Assembly: GCA_934351925.1 (NCBI GenBank)
Contig: CAKRJT010000001.1
Location: 147,037 to 211,036, forward strand
Direction: 5' to 3'
DNA: 64,000 nucleotides
Source: an uncultured Lachnospiraceae bacterium
GTDB lineage: Bacteria; Bacillota; Clostridia; Lachnospirales; Lachnospiraceae
This document shows positions 24,879 through 34,553 of the stretch, one piece after another. How positions within the stretch are numbered: the first letter of the stretch is position 1; every line of letters begins with the position of its first letter. A model generated the notes under the pieces. That model did not search any database. It saw only the letters and a list, made by a program, of their open reading frames with translations, and was not told where the DNA came from. The translations under genes were made by a program, and so were the position numbers.

Positions 24879-25868
24879 TTACCACGTATTAACTATATGC
24901 TCCGGTTTTTCCCCTCTCTCGAGCTTCTTTAGGTTGTACCAGAACATCTCATGGCATCTTCTGAACGCACCTCCCGTTATTCCTCCGACATGTGGGCTGA
25001 ATATCAGCTTATCCATGACCTCCTTTGGCGCGGTAAGAAGCGCATTGTCAGGCTCAACCGGTTCACCCTCAACGGTATCGAGCGCCGCACCCGCTATATG
25101 TCCAGACGCTATAGCCTCCACAAGCGCATGAGAGTCAACCAGGTCTCCCCTCGCGGTGTTTACAATGTAAGAGCCCTCCTTCATCCTTGCAAGGAATTCA
25201 GCATCTACCATATGGAAAGTCTCGGCGTTGGAATTAAGGTATACACTCACGATATCGCTCTGCTCTAAAAGCTCCTTCCTGCTCACAAATGTGACATTAA
25301 GATTTCTCTCGAGTTCAGTCTTTCTTGTTCTGTTAGAATAGAGCACACGGGCACCAAAGCCTCGTAAAATCTTTGCCGAAGCCTGCGCTATATCTCCGAA
25401 ACCCAGAAGTCCGATGGTGCACTCGCCAAGCTCCATCAGATCGCCGGCGAGCATATGCCTCTCCTTCTCTTTGAGCTGTTTTCCTTCCCTGAAGGCTCTG
25501 TCGCCGTTTATCACATCGCGTAACAGCCCCAGCATAAGCAGAACCGACTGCTCAGCTACGGCTCTCGCATTCGCCGCCTTGCAATTACATACATACACCC
25601 GTTTTTCCTTTGCCGCAGCAATATCAAAATAGTTGTAACCGACACCCTCCGAATGAATCATTCTAAGCTTAGGCAGGGCATTTATCACCTTGCCGGACAC
25701 TCTTGCCATGGCATCTGCGAGAATCACCTCCGCACCGGCTCCTTTTTCAATTATCTCATCATCCGAAGCCGCGGGTGAAATATATTTTATGTCATATTTT
25801 TCAGCCTCCGCCCAGTCGGGTGCATACAGCTTAAGCCGCCCTTCACGGCCAATAACAAGTATATTCAT
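24879..25868 (-). CDS. D-isomer-specific 2-hydroxyacid dehydrogenase (second of the operon)
   Basis: A 329-residue NAD-dependent dehydrogenase of the D-2-hydroxyacid family, which interconverts 2-oxo acids and D-2-hydroxy acids. The nucleotide-binding loop is LLGFGDIAQASAKI. The catalytic set is visible: Arg in IVNTARGDLVD, Glu in DTVEGEPVEP, His in FSPHVGGITGG. The start at ATG 25868 (GGAGG site) is preferred to in-frame methionines upstream. It is the last gene of a nine-gene run and is separated by 73 bases from the aminotransferase. Its substrate is unknown; phosphoglycerate dehydrogenase is less likely because no ACT domain is present. Confidence 0.85.
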   Translation of the reverse strand: MNILVIGREGRLKLYAPDWAEAEKYDIKYISPAASDDEIIEKGAGAEVILADAMARVSGKVINALPKLRMIHSEGVGYNYFDIAAAKEKRVYVCNCKAANARAVAEQSVLLMLGLLRDVINGDRAFREGKQLKEKERHMLAGDLMELGECTIGLLGFGDIAQASAKILRGFGARVLYSNRTRKTELERNLNVTFVSRKELLEQSDIVSVYLNSNAETFHMVDAEFLARMKEGSYIVNTARGDLVDSHALVEAIASGHIAGAALDTVEGEPVEPDNALLTAPKEVMDKLIFSPHVGGITGGAFRRCHEMFWYNLKKLERGEKPEHIVNTW

Positions 25869-25941
25869 ATGCCTCAATCCTCCGTAACGCATGACTGCCC
25901 TCCCTCGACGAGTTTTGACGCTTCTATAGCAATGTTCCTGT

Positions 25942-27015
25942 CTATTTTCCCATAATGTTTTTAAGTGTCTCGATAAAGAGTCTGTTGTTTTCCATCGTAC
26001 TGACTGACACACGGCATATTCCCGGTGCGGATATCATTATTCCCGCCTCCATCAGCTTAGCCCGCACAAGCTGTGCGTCGATGTGAGGGTCAAACAGAAT
26101 GAAGTTCGTCTGGGAGTGATATACCTTGCAGCCTAATTTCTCCATCTCCGTCTCCAGGTAGGTCATTCCCTCGACGAGCTTTTTCTTAACCTCCTGATAA
26201 TACTGCTGATCGGCAAGTGCCGCAATTGCTCCCGCCTGACCTGCCTTGCTTATCATCGCACTCGGACACTTCTCTATGGCAGCGATGAGCTCAGGCGCCG
26301 CGAGGGCATAGCCGACACGCACACCTGCCATGCCGTAATACTTTGAAAATGTCTTTAGAACTATAATCGGCTTATCCGGCAGCTCCTTTATGAGCGGATA
26401 CATGCTCTGACAGTCCTCCGCCGTCGCAAACTCAAGATATGCCTCGTCCATCAGCACAATCACATCATCGGGAACCTTCTTTATAAACTCGATGACCTTC
26501 TCTCTGCCAACATAGGTTCCTGTCGGGTTATTAGGGTTACACACAACGATTATCTTCGTTTTCTTGGTTATCGCCTTGTAAAGACCTTCGAGGTCATAGG
26601 TCTTATCCTCATTTAACGGAACCACAACCGGAACCGCCTGCCGTATCTGTGCCATGTCTATAAATGCCGCAAAGGTCGGGCACATAAGCACCTCGTCACC
26701 CGGATTTAAAAATGCACAGCCTATCGTCTCGATAAGCGGGCTTGAGCCTGCCGAGGCGGCTACATTCGCAAAGTCAAGACCATAGAAATCCGCGATGGCT
26801 TTCTTTAACGCCCCCTTTCCGAAATCCCCATAGAAGTTGGACTTTTCCGTCTCCTCCTTCATAATCTCAAGAGCCTTAGGTGACATTCCGTAAGGGTGCT
26901 CGTTAAATCCCATTCTGATAAGTTTTGAAAAATCCACATTTGCCGTTACATTGCTCGCCCTGCGGCTGGCAGGCTTCTTTGCTGCGCTCTCGCTCATTAA
27001 TTTTTCAATGTCCAT
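25942..27015 (-). CDS. PLP-dependent aminotransferase, HisC-like (class I/II)
   Basis: A 357-residue fold-type I aminotransferase. Landmarks are NEHPYGMSPKALE near the N-terminus, the VVCNPNNPTGTYV loop, DEAYLEF with the PLP-pairing Asp, and the Schiff-base lysine in KTFSKYYGMAGVRVGY. A final arginine is found in GICRVSVSTMENN. The sequence resembles histidinol-phosphate aminotransferases and related enzymes. No histidine genes lie nearby, and it sits in an operon with two 2-hydroxyacid dehydrogenases and amino-acid import, so it may deaminate an imported amino acid to the matching 2-oxo acid. An aromatic or broad-specificity role is possible. Confidence 0.85.
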   Translation of the reverse strand: MDIEKLMSESAAKKPASRRASNVTANVDFSKLIRMGFNEHPYGMSPKALEIMKEETEKSNFYGDFGKGALKKAIADFYGLDFANVAASAGSSPLIETIGCAFLNPGDEVLMCPTFAAFIDMAQIRQAVPVVVPLNEDKTYDLEGLYKAITKKTKIIVVCNPNNPTGTYVGREKVIEFIKKVPDDVIVLMDEAYLEFATAEDCQSMYPLIKELPDKPIIVLKTFSKYYGMAGVRVGYALAAPELIAAIEKCPSAMISKAGQAGAIAALADQQYYQEVKKKLVEGMTYLETEMEKLGCKVYHSQTNFILFDPHIDAQLVRAKLMEAGIMISAPGICRVSVSTMENNRLFIETLKNIMGK

Positions 27016-27029
27016 AAATTTAATCCTCC

Positions 27030-28484
27030 CTATTCTGTAAGACTCTTTTTTGATATATTGATCAACCTTTTTGCGGGTATCTCCTCGCCGTCCGTAAGCC
27101 TTGATAATCTTCTCATCTCATGTAAATACATAAACGATACCACTATAAGCGAGCAGCCGTCGGAGACAGAGTTGGCATAGAGTACACCCTTAAGTCCCAT
27201 AAACTGCGGCATTATAAGCATCGCCGGAATGAGAAAAAGTCCATGTCTGGAAATTGACACGAAGGTTGCAACCTGTGGCTTTCCTATCGAGCTGAAATAC
27301 ATGCTCACAAGCATCTGGAAGCCTCCGAAAAGTGCGAACATCTTGCAGGCTCTCATCGCCATCGCCCCATAGCTTATAAGAGCTTCATCTCCTTTTCCGA
27401 ATAAGCTGCAGACGAACTCCGGGGCAAGCATCATCGCCGACCATATGACTATAGCGAATACGCCTGCCATAGCCTGCGAACAAAGTGACGCTTTCTTTAC
27501 CCTCGAATAATTTTTTGCCCCATAGTTGTAGCTTATCAGCGGCGACACCGCCTGATTAATTCCCGATGTCATTGAGACGATGAAATTGTCAACCGTGTTC
27601 ACAATGGCGACCGCCGATATGCACAGCTCACCTCCGCCGATAAGTGAATACACCGGATCTAAATCTCCGTAATATTGAAGTGATTTGTTCAGAAGAATAT
27701 TGGTGAACAACGACAGCATCTGAAATATGGAGGGTGCAATTCCCATCTTTGCTATATAGGTCATCTGCTTTATATCGACCACACCAAAGCCCGCCCATCT
27801 TAGTGAGCTCTTTCCCGTAAGGAAGAACGCCGCACTGAACGCCGCACCCATAAGCTGGCTCACTATCGTGGCGATGGCAGCGCCTGCAACACCCATTTTA
27901 AATACGATTATCAGGAGTGCATCGAGCACTATGTTAAAGAACGCACCCACGATATTGGCAAACATTGAGTACTTTGCCGCTCCCTCGGTTCTGATTATCG
28001 CCGCGAGCCCCTGGTTTAACATGTTAAAAACCTGGCCGCAGGTGACAATCTTCAGATATATGACCGCATACCGGAAGGTTTCCGTCCCCTTCTTTGCCCC
28101 GCATACGCCGACGAACGGTTCAGCAAATATGAAGAACAGCACCGACACTATAAGTGCCATTCCTATCGCCTGGATTATGATATTTGTAAAGAGCTTGTTG
28201 GCCTCCTCGTAATCCCTGCGCCCCATCGTGAGCGCTAAAAGAGAGGTGCCGCCGACCGTGATGAACAGCGAGAGCGCTATTATCACATTGTTGAACGGCG
28301 ACAGCACCGATATTCCTCCAAGTGCCGTGCGCCCAACAAAATTTCCGACAAATATCTGATCGACCGTGCGGTAAAGATATGTAGTTAAGGTTCCAAGAAG
28401 CCCCGGCACCGCCATTGAGACAAGCAGTGGAAATATCGGTGCACTTCCCATTTTCAATGTTCTCTCATTTACCGCCATCAGCAT
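27030..28484 (-). CDS. MATE-family efflux transporter
   Basis: A 484-residue protein with twelve hydrophobic segments in two pseudo-repeated halves. It has the MATE-like opening (FPLLVSMAVPGLLGTLTTYL then YRTVDQIFVGNFVG) and a matching block in the second half. These proteins exchange cations for organic substrates, outward. The start overlaps the stop of the upstream 2-hydroxyacid dehydrogenase gene by one base, so synthesis is coupled to that enzyme. Context suggests export of an organic acid or amine produced by the operon, but MATE substrates cannot be predicted from sequence. Confidence 0.88.
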   Translation of the reverse strand: MLMAVNERTLKMGSAPIFPLLVSMAVPGLLGTLTTYLYRTVDQIFVGNFVGRTALGGISVLSPFNNVIIALSLFITVGGTSLLALTMGRRDYEEANKLFTNIIIQAIGMALIVSVLFFIFAEPFVGVCGAKKGTETFRYAVIYLKIVTCGQVFNMLNQGLAAIIRTEGAAKYSMFANIVGAFFNIVLDALLIIVFKMGVAGAAIATIVSQLMGAAFSAAFFLTGKSSLRWAGFGVVDIKQMTYIAKMGIAPSIFQMLSLFTNILLNKSLQYYGDLDPVYSLIGGGELCISAVAIVNTVDNFIVSMTSGINQAVSPLISYNYGAKNYSRVKKASLCSQAMAGVFAIVIWSAMMLAPEFVCSLFGKGDEALISYGAMAMRACKMFALFGGFQMLVSMYFSSIGKPQVATFVSISRHGLFLIPAMLIMPQFMGLKGVLYANSVSDGCSLIVVSFMYLHEMRRLSRLTDGEEIPAKRLINISKKSLTE

Positions 28485-29494
28485 CAGCCCTTTCCGTTTA
28501 TCACACTTGTCGGATGTCCTTCAATCCAGTTTTTAAGATTTTCCGCCGCTATCCTCACCGTTCTGTAGCGCGCCTCCGCAGGAGCCCATGCCATGTGAGG
28601 CGTTATAATCGCATTCGGGCAGTCCATAAGCGGTATCCTGCCGGTAATCGGCTCATTGCACACGACATCAAGCCCTGCTGCATATATCTTTCCTGAATTC
28701 AACGCCTCAACTAAATCGTCCTCGACAATGATGTCACCTCTCGCGGTGTTAATTAAGATTACACCGTCCTTCATCTTAGCAATGACATTCTTGTCAATCA
28801 TTCCTCTGGTCTCGTCAGTCGATGGACAATGTATTGATATTACATCGGCTCTGCCAAGAAGCTCATCAAGCGGAACCTGCTCGACAAAATCATACTCCGG
28901 GCCCGTCTTTTTGTGGTGGTTGTAGGCTATAACCTTCATTCCAAAGCCTGCTGCCATCTTAGCCATGCACAGCCCGATTGCCCCAAGTCCGATAATTCCG
29001 ATTGTTTTCTCATACAGCTCAATCTGTCTTATCTGCCTTGGAAGATTTCTTCCCATCATCACATTTTTGTGCTCGTCGCACGCCTCGCGGTACATATCGC
29101 TCAGCACATCAATTCTATGGCAGATATTCATAAGAAGCGCCATCGCATACTGCGCTATGGTCACGTTCCCGTATACGGTATTGGTAAATGTCACGCCATG
29201 CCTTTTGGCGCACTGTGCATCAATCTTTCCGAAGCCGTGGGCTGTCGTTGCGATATACTTGAGCTTTTTGTGCCTGTCAAAAAAATCGTCCGTGTAGAAC
29301 TCATCTTTTATCCACACACCGATAAGCGCATCAGCGTCCCCGGCTATCTCCTCCATCTTCTCGTAATCAAAACTTTCCCTCACCACAAGCTCATCAACCT
29401 GCGGTATTTTCCCGATTTCTTCTCTCCATAGGGCGACGAGCTCATCTCTTGACGGATACCCGGTCGTCTCACCCTGACACACAACAACCTTCAT
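28484..29494 (-). CDS. D-isomer-specific 2-hydroxyacid dehydrogenase (first of the operon)
   Basis: A 336-residue D-2-hydroxyacid dehydrogenase. It shows the Rossmann loop IIGLGAIGLCMAKM, the substrate arginine in LINTARGDIIVED, the glutamate in DVVCNEPITG and the catalytic His in TPHMAWAPAEARYR. It is clearly divergent from the second copy at the end of the operon, so the two probably use different substrates or directions. It begins 27 bases after the ammonium transporter gene and overlaps the MATE start. Likely chemistry is reduction of a 2-oxo acid with NADH. Confidence 0.87.
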   Translation of the reverse strand: MKVVVCQGETTGYPSRDELVALWREEIGKIPQVDELVVRESFDYEKMEEIAGDADALIGVWIKDEFYTDDFFDRHKKLKYIATTAHGFGKIDAQCAKRHGVTFTNTVYGNVTIAQYAMALLMNICHRIDVLSDMYREACDEHKNVMMGRNLPRQIRQIELYEKTIGIIGLGAIGLCMAKMAAGFGMKVIAYNHHKKTGPEYDFVEQVPLDELLGRADVISIHCPSTDETRGMIDKNVIAKMKDGVILINTARGDIIVEDDLVEALNSGKIYAAGLDVVCNEPITGRIPLMDCPNAIITPHMAWAPAEARYRTVRIAAENLKNWIEGHPTSVINGKG

Positions 29495-29521
29495 AGTGCC
29501 ATTACTCCTTTCGCCTCAAGC

Positions 29522-31243
29522 CTACGCCTCATTTATGCCCTGCATCGCGTCATATCCCGTCTCGCCGGTTCTCACTCTCACACAGTCTCTCACGTCATAG
29601 ATAAATATCTTGCCATCTCCGATATGTCCTGTATAGAGAACCTTTCTCGCTGTTGATACGACCGTCTCGACCGGAACCTTGGCAACAATTATCTCAACCT
29701 TCACCTTAGGAAGGAGCTGTATATCTACCGGCACGCCTCTGTAGTACTCTGTTGCACCCTTCTGGATACCACAGCCGAGAACCTGTGTAACCGTCATACC
29801 CGTGACACCTATATCATTCATGGCATCCTTCAGCTCCTCGAACTTGGACTGTTTTAATATGATATCAATTCTTGTGAGCACGCCCTTCCTGTCGGCAGCC
29901 CTGTAATCAGATGCAGCCGCGATTGGAATTGCCACATCCACCGGAACGTCTGTTGGCTTTTCAAGACCGCTGACCTGTGCAAAATCGCCTGTAAGCGAGT
30001 CTACCCGGACATTCGGAAGGAAGTCCGCATAGGCATTTCCGAGTCCGTGCTCATTTGTGTCAAGTCCTTCAATCTCCTCACGCTTTGAAACGCGCAGTCC
30101 CACTGTCTTATCTACAATTTTGAAAAGAATAAACGAAGTGATTACCACCCATATCATAACTGTCAGCACGCCGAGAAGCTGGACTCCGAAAAATCCAAAG
30201 CCCTTTCCATAGAACAAGCCCTCCGACTCCGACAAAAGACCTGTCATGACGGTACCTATCATACCACATACGCCATGTACGCTTATGGCGCCCACCGGGT
30301 CATCAATCCTGCACCTTCTGTCTATGAACTCTACTGCGAGCACAATCGCAATACCGCACACCAGACCGATGAGTGCCGCCCCTGCCGGGCTTACCACATC
30401 GCAGCCTGCGGTAATTCCTACAAGTCCGGCAAGTGCTCCGTTAAGCGTCATTGACACGTCCGGTTTTTTGTATCTTATCCATGTAAAAATCATGGTCGTC
30501 ACACTCGCAACCGCCGCGCTCAGGTTGGTATTCATAAATATTTTTCCCGCGAGCGCTATGTTGTCGCCCTCCATGCTCACCGTGGAACAGCCGTTAAAAC
30601 CGAACCAGCAGAACCAGAGAATGAACACACCGAGCGCACCTATCACGATATTGTGTCCCGGTATCGCCTTGGAATTGCCGTCCTTGTCATACTTGCCGAT
30701 GCGCGCTCCGAGCATCTTGGCACCCACAAGTGCCGCAACGCCGCCAACCATATGTACCGCGGTCGAACCGGCAAAATCATGGAAGCCAAGCTGTGCCAGC
30801 CAGCCGCCGCCCCATATCCAGTGCCCCGACATCGGATAAATAATAAGTGAAATCACCGCGCTGTAGATGCAGTATGCGGAAAACTTCGTCCTCTCTGCCA
30901 TCGCTCCTGACACTATGGTCGCGCTTGTAGCACAGAACACTGTCTGGAAAATAACATAAGTCCATATTGATACACCGTTCGGAAGAATACTGTCATAATT
31001 TCCCGTTATGAAAAAATCAAGTGTTCCTATGACCGTTCCGCTCCCGAACATTATTCCAAATCCTACGAACCAGTAGATTACCGTACCGATTGCCAGATCG
31101 AGAAGATTTTTCATAATGATGTTTCCTGAATTTTTGGCTCTTGTAAAGCCCGCCTCCACCATGGCAAAGCCCGCCTGCATGAAGAAAACCAGTGCCGCAC
31201 CTATCAGCACCCATATTGTATTAACCGCTGATAATTCTGACAT
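29522..31243 (-). CDS. Ammonium transporter fused to a PII signal-transduction domain
   Basis: A 573-residue protein. Residues 1-405 form an Amt/Mep/Rh channel of eleven helices (N-terminal WVLIGAALVFFMQAGFAMVE, and later HMVGGVAALVGAKMLGAR, which holds a pore histidine region). After a linker of about 50 residues, residues 454-573 are a full PII (GlnB-like) domain. It has the T-loop tyrosine at 501 (TEYYRG, equivalent to Tyr51 of GlnB), the LPKVKVEIIV strand and the IGDGKIF and RVRTGE ATP/2-oxoglutarate motifs. In most bacteria GlnK is a separate protein that blocks AmtB; here the gate is tethered. It sits in the nine-gene operon between the amino-acid importer and the dehydrogenases. Confidence 0.95.
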   Translation of the reverse strand: MSELSAVNTIWVLIGAALVFFMQAGFAMVEAGFTRAKNSGNIIMKNLLDLAIGTVIYWFVGFGIMFGSGTVIGTLDFFITGNYDSILPNGVSIWTYVIFQTVFCATSATIVSGAMAERTKFSAYCIYSAVISLIIYPMSGHWIWGGGWLAQLGFHDFAGSTAVHMVGGVAALVGAKMLGARIGKYDKDGNSKAIPGHNIVIGALGVFILWFCWFGFNGCSTVSMEGDNIALAGKIFMNTNLSAAVASVTTMIFTWIRYKKPDVSMTLNGALAGLVGITAGCDVVSPAGAALIGLVCGIAIVLAVEFIDRRCRIDDPVGAISVHGVCGMIGTVMTGLLSESEGLFYGKGFGFFGVQLLGVLTVMIWVVITSFILFKIVDKTVGLRVSKREEIEGLDTNEHGLGNAYADFLPNVRVDSLTGDFAQVSGLEKPTDVPVDVAIPIAAASDYRAADRKGVLTRIDIILKQSKFEELKDAMNDIGVTGMTVTQVLGCGIQKGATEYYRGVPVDIQLLPKVKVEIIVAKVPVETVVSTARKVLYTGHIGDGKIFIYDVRDCVRVRTGETGYDAMQGINEA

Positions 31244-31264
31244 ATCTTACACCTTCCTTCCCTT

Positions 31265-32020
31265 CTACTCCGCATTCGGATTGGTTATTCTCTTTAGAAA
31301 TCTCTGTGTCGACGGGTGTTTCGGCGCAACCAGAATTTCCTCCGGCTTTCCCTCCTCGACAACGACTCCGCCCTCCATGAACACAACTCTCGAGGCGACC
31401 TCCCTCGCAAATGCAATCTCATGCGTGACTACAATCATCGTAATACCTGTCTGTGCCACCGCCTTGATTGTGTTTAACACCTCACCCACAAGCTCCGGGT
31501 CGAGCGCCGAGGTCGGCTCATCAAAGAGAATAACGTCCGGGTCAAGTATCAGCGCTCTCGCAATTCCGGCTCTCTGCTGCTGACCTCCTGAAAGCTGCGC
31601 CGGATAGAAATCGCATCTTTCCTCAAGCCCTACTTTTTTCAATATTTCACGGCTCATCGCCTCGGCATCGGATTTCTTGAATTTCTTTACCGTGATAAGC
31701 CCCTCCATGACATTCTCAAGAATTGTCTTATTAGCAAAAAGATTGTAATTCTGAAAAACCATTGCGGTCTTTCTTCTCAATTCTATAACCTGTGACTTTG
31801 AATGTTTCTTTGCGTCCACCTCAAAGCCGCTCACCGATATGCTTCCCTCATCAGCCGCATCAAGAAAATTTATTGTCCTTAGAAGTGTTGTCTTGCCTGA
31901 ACCGGACGGTCCGAGAATTACCACAACCTCCCCTTTTCCGATACTCATGTTGACACCCTTCAATATGTGATTGCTGCCGAAGGACTTCTGTATATTTTTA
32001 AGTTCAACCATCTCCGCCAT
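31265..32020 (-). CDS. Polar amino-acid ABC transporter ATPase
   Basis: A 251-residue ATPase of the amino-acid (GlnQ/TcyN) type: Walker A GPSGSGKTTLL, Q-loop FQNYNLF, signature QLSGGQQQRAGIARAL, Walker B VILFDEPTSALDPELV and H-loop VTHEIAF. It powers the two permeases and binding protein encoded just upstream. The order binding protein, permease, permease, ATPase with two different permeases resembles cystine importers of the Tcy type, but specificity cannot be read from the ATPase. The ammonium transporter gene follows after 21 bases. Confidence 0.93.
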   Translation of the reverse strand: MAEMVELKNIQKSFGSNHILKGVNMSIGKGEVVVILGPSGSGKTTLLRTINFLDAADEGSISVSGFEVDAKKHSKSQVIELRRKTAMVFQNYNLFANKTILENVMEGLITVKKFKKSDAEAMSREILKKVGLEERCDFYPAQLSGGQQQRAGIARALILDPDVILFDEPTSALDPELVGEVLNTIKAVAQTGITMIVVTHEIAFAREVASRVVFMEGGVVVEEGKPEEILVAPKHPSTQRFLKRITNPNAE

Positions 32021-32130
32021 AGTGCCGACCTCCTTTTTATTAAACAGATTTCTGAAACTCCATTTTGTTAAACATATTTCTAAAAATTTCTTTCCGGAGC
32101 TTAATTAAACACAGTATTTTGTCTGCACCG

Positions 32131-32838
32131 TCAAGCTGCCACAGCCCTGAACTTCTTCAGATTATTCTCCACAGTCCTGAATATCTTATTGAAGATAAAA
32201 CTGATAAGCTCATATATTATCGTGGTCATTATGTACGCCTCAATGAAGTTGAGTGCCGGCATCGCCAGGAGATTGGCCGTAGCCGTAATCTCGTATACCC
32301 CGACGTAGTAGGCAAGCGAGGTTCCCTTCACAAGCCCTAAGAAAAGTCCGCTCAGGTTAGGAAGTGCTATCGCCATCGCCTGAGGAAGGACAATCCTTAC
32401 AAGTGCCTGTGTCTTTGTCATTCCAACACTGTAGGCTGCCTCCATCTGCCCCTCATCGACCGCCGCGAGTGATGAACGGAATATCTCCGACGCATACGCC
32501 GACTGCTCAAGCACCAGAGCTATGATGGCATAAGCAACTGCAGGCACCGCATCGACATTTATCTCCCTGCCAATGCTTACACCATAGCCGTAGATGATAT
32601 TCGGAAGTGCATAATAGGATATGTACAAAAGAATGATCATCGGCACACCTCGCAGAAACGAGACATACACCGCAAATATCTGTGAAAGCACCGGAACCTT
32701 ATTTTTTCTTATAAGAGCAATTCCAAGTCCGAGCAGCCAGCCTATAACCGCCGATGCAAAAGCCATGAGAAGTGTTATAGGTATGGCGCCCAGAAGCTTC
32801 GGGATTGACTCTGCAATAAATCTGAAATTAATAATCAT
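32131..32838 (-). CDS. Amino-acid ABC transporter permease (second)
   Basis: A 235-residue His/Glu/Gln/Arg/opine-type permease with five to six membrane helices. It carries the family EAA-type coupling loop AAYSVGMTKTQALVRIVLPQ, which docks on the ATPase. It differs clearly from the first permease, so the transporter is likely heteromeric. A 110-base gap to the ATPase gene is the longest within the importer. Confidence 0.93.
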   Translation of the reverse strand: MIINFRFIAESIPKLLGAIPITLLMAFASAVIGWLLGLGIALIRKNKVPVLSQIFAVYVSFLRGVPMIILLYISYYALPNIIYGYGVSIGREINVDAVPAVAYAIIALVLEQSAYASEIFRSSLAAVDEGQMEAAYSVGMTKTQALVRIVLPQAMAIALPNLSGLFLGLVKGTSLAYYVGVYEITATANLLAMPALNFIEAYIMTTIIYELISFIFNKIFRTVENNLKKFRAVAA

Positions 32839-32865
32839 ACGCTGTTCCCCATTTCCCGTTATTTT

Positions 32866-33570
32866 TTAGCTTGCCGCCTGTTTTCTGCCCTTGGTATACA
32901 TTTTCTCAACAAGCTTTGTAAGCTTCTCAAGGATAAAGCACACCGCCCAGAATATAAGCCCTGTCGCTATATAAATTTCCAGCCTGTTGGTTCCGTAGCT
33001 TGCCGAGCTTAACGCCCTTGCCCTTCCGAGAATATCTATGACACCGATTGTGAATGCAAGTGAGGTCTCCTTAAAGAGCATTATGATGTTGTTTCCAAGC
33101 GTCGGAATGGCTACGCCTAACGCCTGCGGAAAAACAATCCTTCTGAATGCCGTAAACGGTTTCATTCCGACACTGTAGGCTGCCTCCCTCTGTCCCTTGT
33201 TCACGGAAAGATACGCCGCCCTCATCATCTCAGCCATGTTTGCCGATGTGCTTAGTGCGAGACACGCAACAATGTAGGTGGTCTTGCTTATGCCGCTCAT
33301 GTTGACCCCGAGTGCATTCATAAGCTGCGGAAGTCCAAGGTAAAGTAAAAATATAAGCACAAGTGTCGGGATACCCCGCATGAAGGATATCCACCCCTTC
33401 GTCACCGCCCTTGCCACCTTATTTCTGCTCAGTGCGCCGACCGCAACCAGCGCACCGATTATCAAAGAGAAGAGCAGTGACAGAAGAAGTATCTCTATAG
33501 TCAGTGGAAAAGCCTTCATAACCTTTGGGATATAGCTTGGTATCGACGCCCAGTCATATTTATGTCCCAT
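32866..33570 (-). CDS. Amino-acid ABC transporter permease (first)
   Basis: A 234-residue permease of the polar amino-acid family, with helices from about residue 20 (AFPLTIEILLLSLLFSLIIG) and the EAA loop REAAYSVGMKPFTAFRRIVF. The ATG at 33570 follows a GGAAAGGAG site; the longer open frame upstream has no ribosome site. It pairs with the next permease gene and probably forms the translocation pore with it. The basic C-terminus (KMYTKGRKQAAS) faces the cytoplasm. Confidence 0.92.
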   Translation of the reverse strand: MGHKYDWASIPSYIPKVMKAFPLTIEILLLSLLFSLIIGALVAVGALSRNKVARAVTKGWISFMRGIPTLVLIFLLYLGLPQLMNALGVNMSGISKTTYIVACLALSTSANMAEMMRAAYLSVNKGQREAAYSVGMKPFTAFRRIVFPQALGVAIPTLGNNIIMLFKETSLAFTIGVIDILGRARALSSASYGTNRLEIYIATGLIFWAVCFILEKLTKLVEKMYTKGRKQAAS

Positions 33571-33593
33571 AATTCTCCACTCCTTTCCACCGC

Positions 33594-34442
33594 TTACTTT
33601 GCCGTGATTGAAACCATATCTGCATATAGACCGAATACATCCTCGCCGTACCACTTTTCGGAAATCTTAGAGAGTGTTCCGTCTGCAATCATTTCCTTTA
33701 AAACAGCATCTATATCATCACATAACTGCTGCTCCGTCTTAGGAAACATAAGGTAGGTATCCTCGCACATCACAACGTCCGTAAGTGTAAGATTGTCAAT
33801 TCCAAGCTCAGGAACGACGCTGTCGAAGGTTGCCTTGTAGGTAAGCGATGCATCCACCTGTCCGTTGGATACCTTTAAAAATGTGTCTGCCGTTGACTGG
33901 TCAGATACAGCAACAATATTAAGCTCCTGACCCGGATGTGCATCATTGTATGCCATGAGCATCTGATACTCGTAGGCACTTGGGTTCTGCTCCATTGTCT
34001 TTCCAGCCATATCCGCCATGCTTGTTATTCCCGAATCAGTTTTGACAGCAAGGCTCATAGGTGACAGGCAGTAGTACTGGCTTGGGAAAAGATACTTCTC
34101 CTTTCTTGCATCAGACTGCACAAGCTGATGTGAAAGAAAATTGATTGAACCTGAATCAATCGAAACAATAAGTGTCGAAAAGTCCATCGCCTGAATTTCA
34201 AATTCATACTGAGGAAGTCTCGCATCGAGTTCATTAAGAACATCGATATCGTAACCTACCGAATTACCATTTTCATCCAGATAACAGAAAGGAGCAGCTC
34301 CGTTACCTGTGCCAACCACGATATGTCTCACTCCGTCTGTCGATGTTGTCGAAGCTTCCTTCTTGCTGCATGCCGTAACGCCCATCACCATAATTCCCGC
34401 AAGTACAGCACAGCCTAATCTCTTTAACATATTCCTTCTCAT
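33594..34442 (-). CDS. Amino-acid ABC transporter substrate-binding lipoprotein
   Basis: A 282-residue binding protein with a lipoprotein signal (MLKRLGCAVLAGIMVMGVTA then Cys, lipobox VTAC) and an SBP_bac_3 fold: GYDIDVLNELDARLPQYEFE, the MDFSTLIVSIDSGSINF strand pair, and the late EMIADGTLSKISEKWYG motif. It is tethered outside the membrane and delivers an amino acid to the permeases. The ATG at 34442 has a GGAGG site; a much longer open frame upstream runs through the leader and is not coding. It is the first gene of the nine-gene operon. Confidence 0.93.
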   Translation of the reverse strand: MRRNMLKRLGCAVLAGIMVMGVTACSKKEASTTSTDGVRHIVVGTGNGAAPFCYLDENGNSVGYDIDVLNELDARLPQYEFEIQAMDFSTLIVSIDSGSINFLSHQLVQSDARKEKYLFPSQYYCLSPMSLAVKTDSGITSMADMAGKTMEQNPSAYEYQMLMAYNDAHPGQELNIVAVSDQSTADTFLKVSNGQVDASLTYKATFDSVVPELGIDNLTLTDVVMCEDTYLMFPKTEQQLCDDIDAVLKEMIADGTLSKISEKWYGEDVFGLYADMVSITAK

Positions 34443-34553
34443 ACACAGTCCTCCTTCTTTTTCTCTTCTACATTTTCTTTTTCCTTCACAAAACAAAATA
34501 TTTATGTTTTCCACAAAGCTTTTTAATTCCGCCGGCTTTCCCTGACAGCGAAA

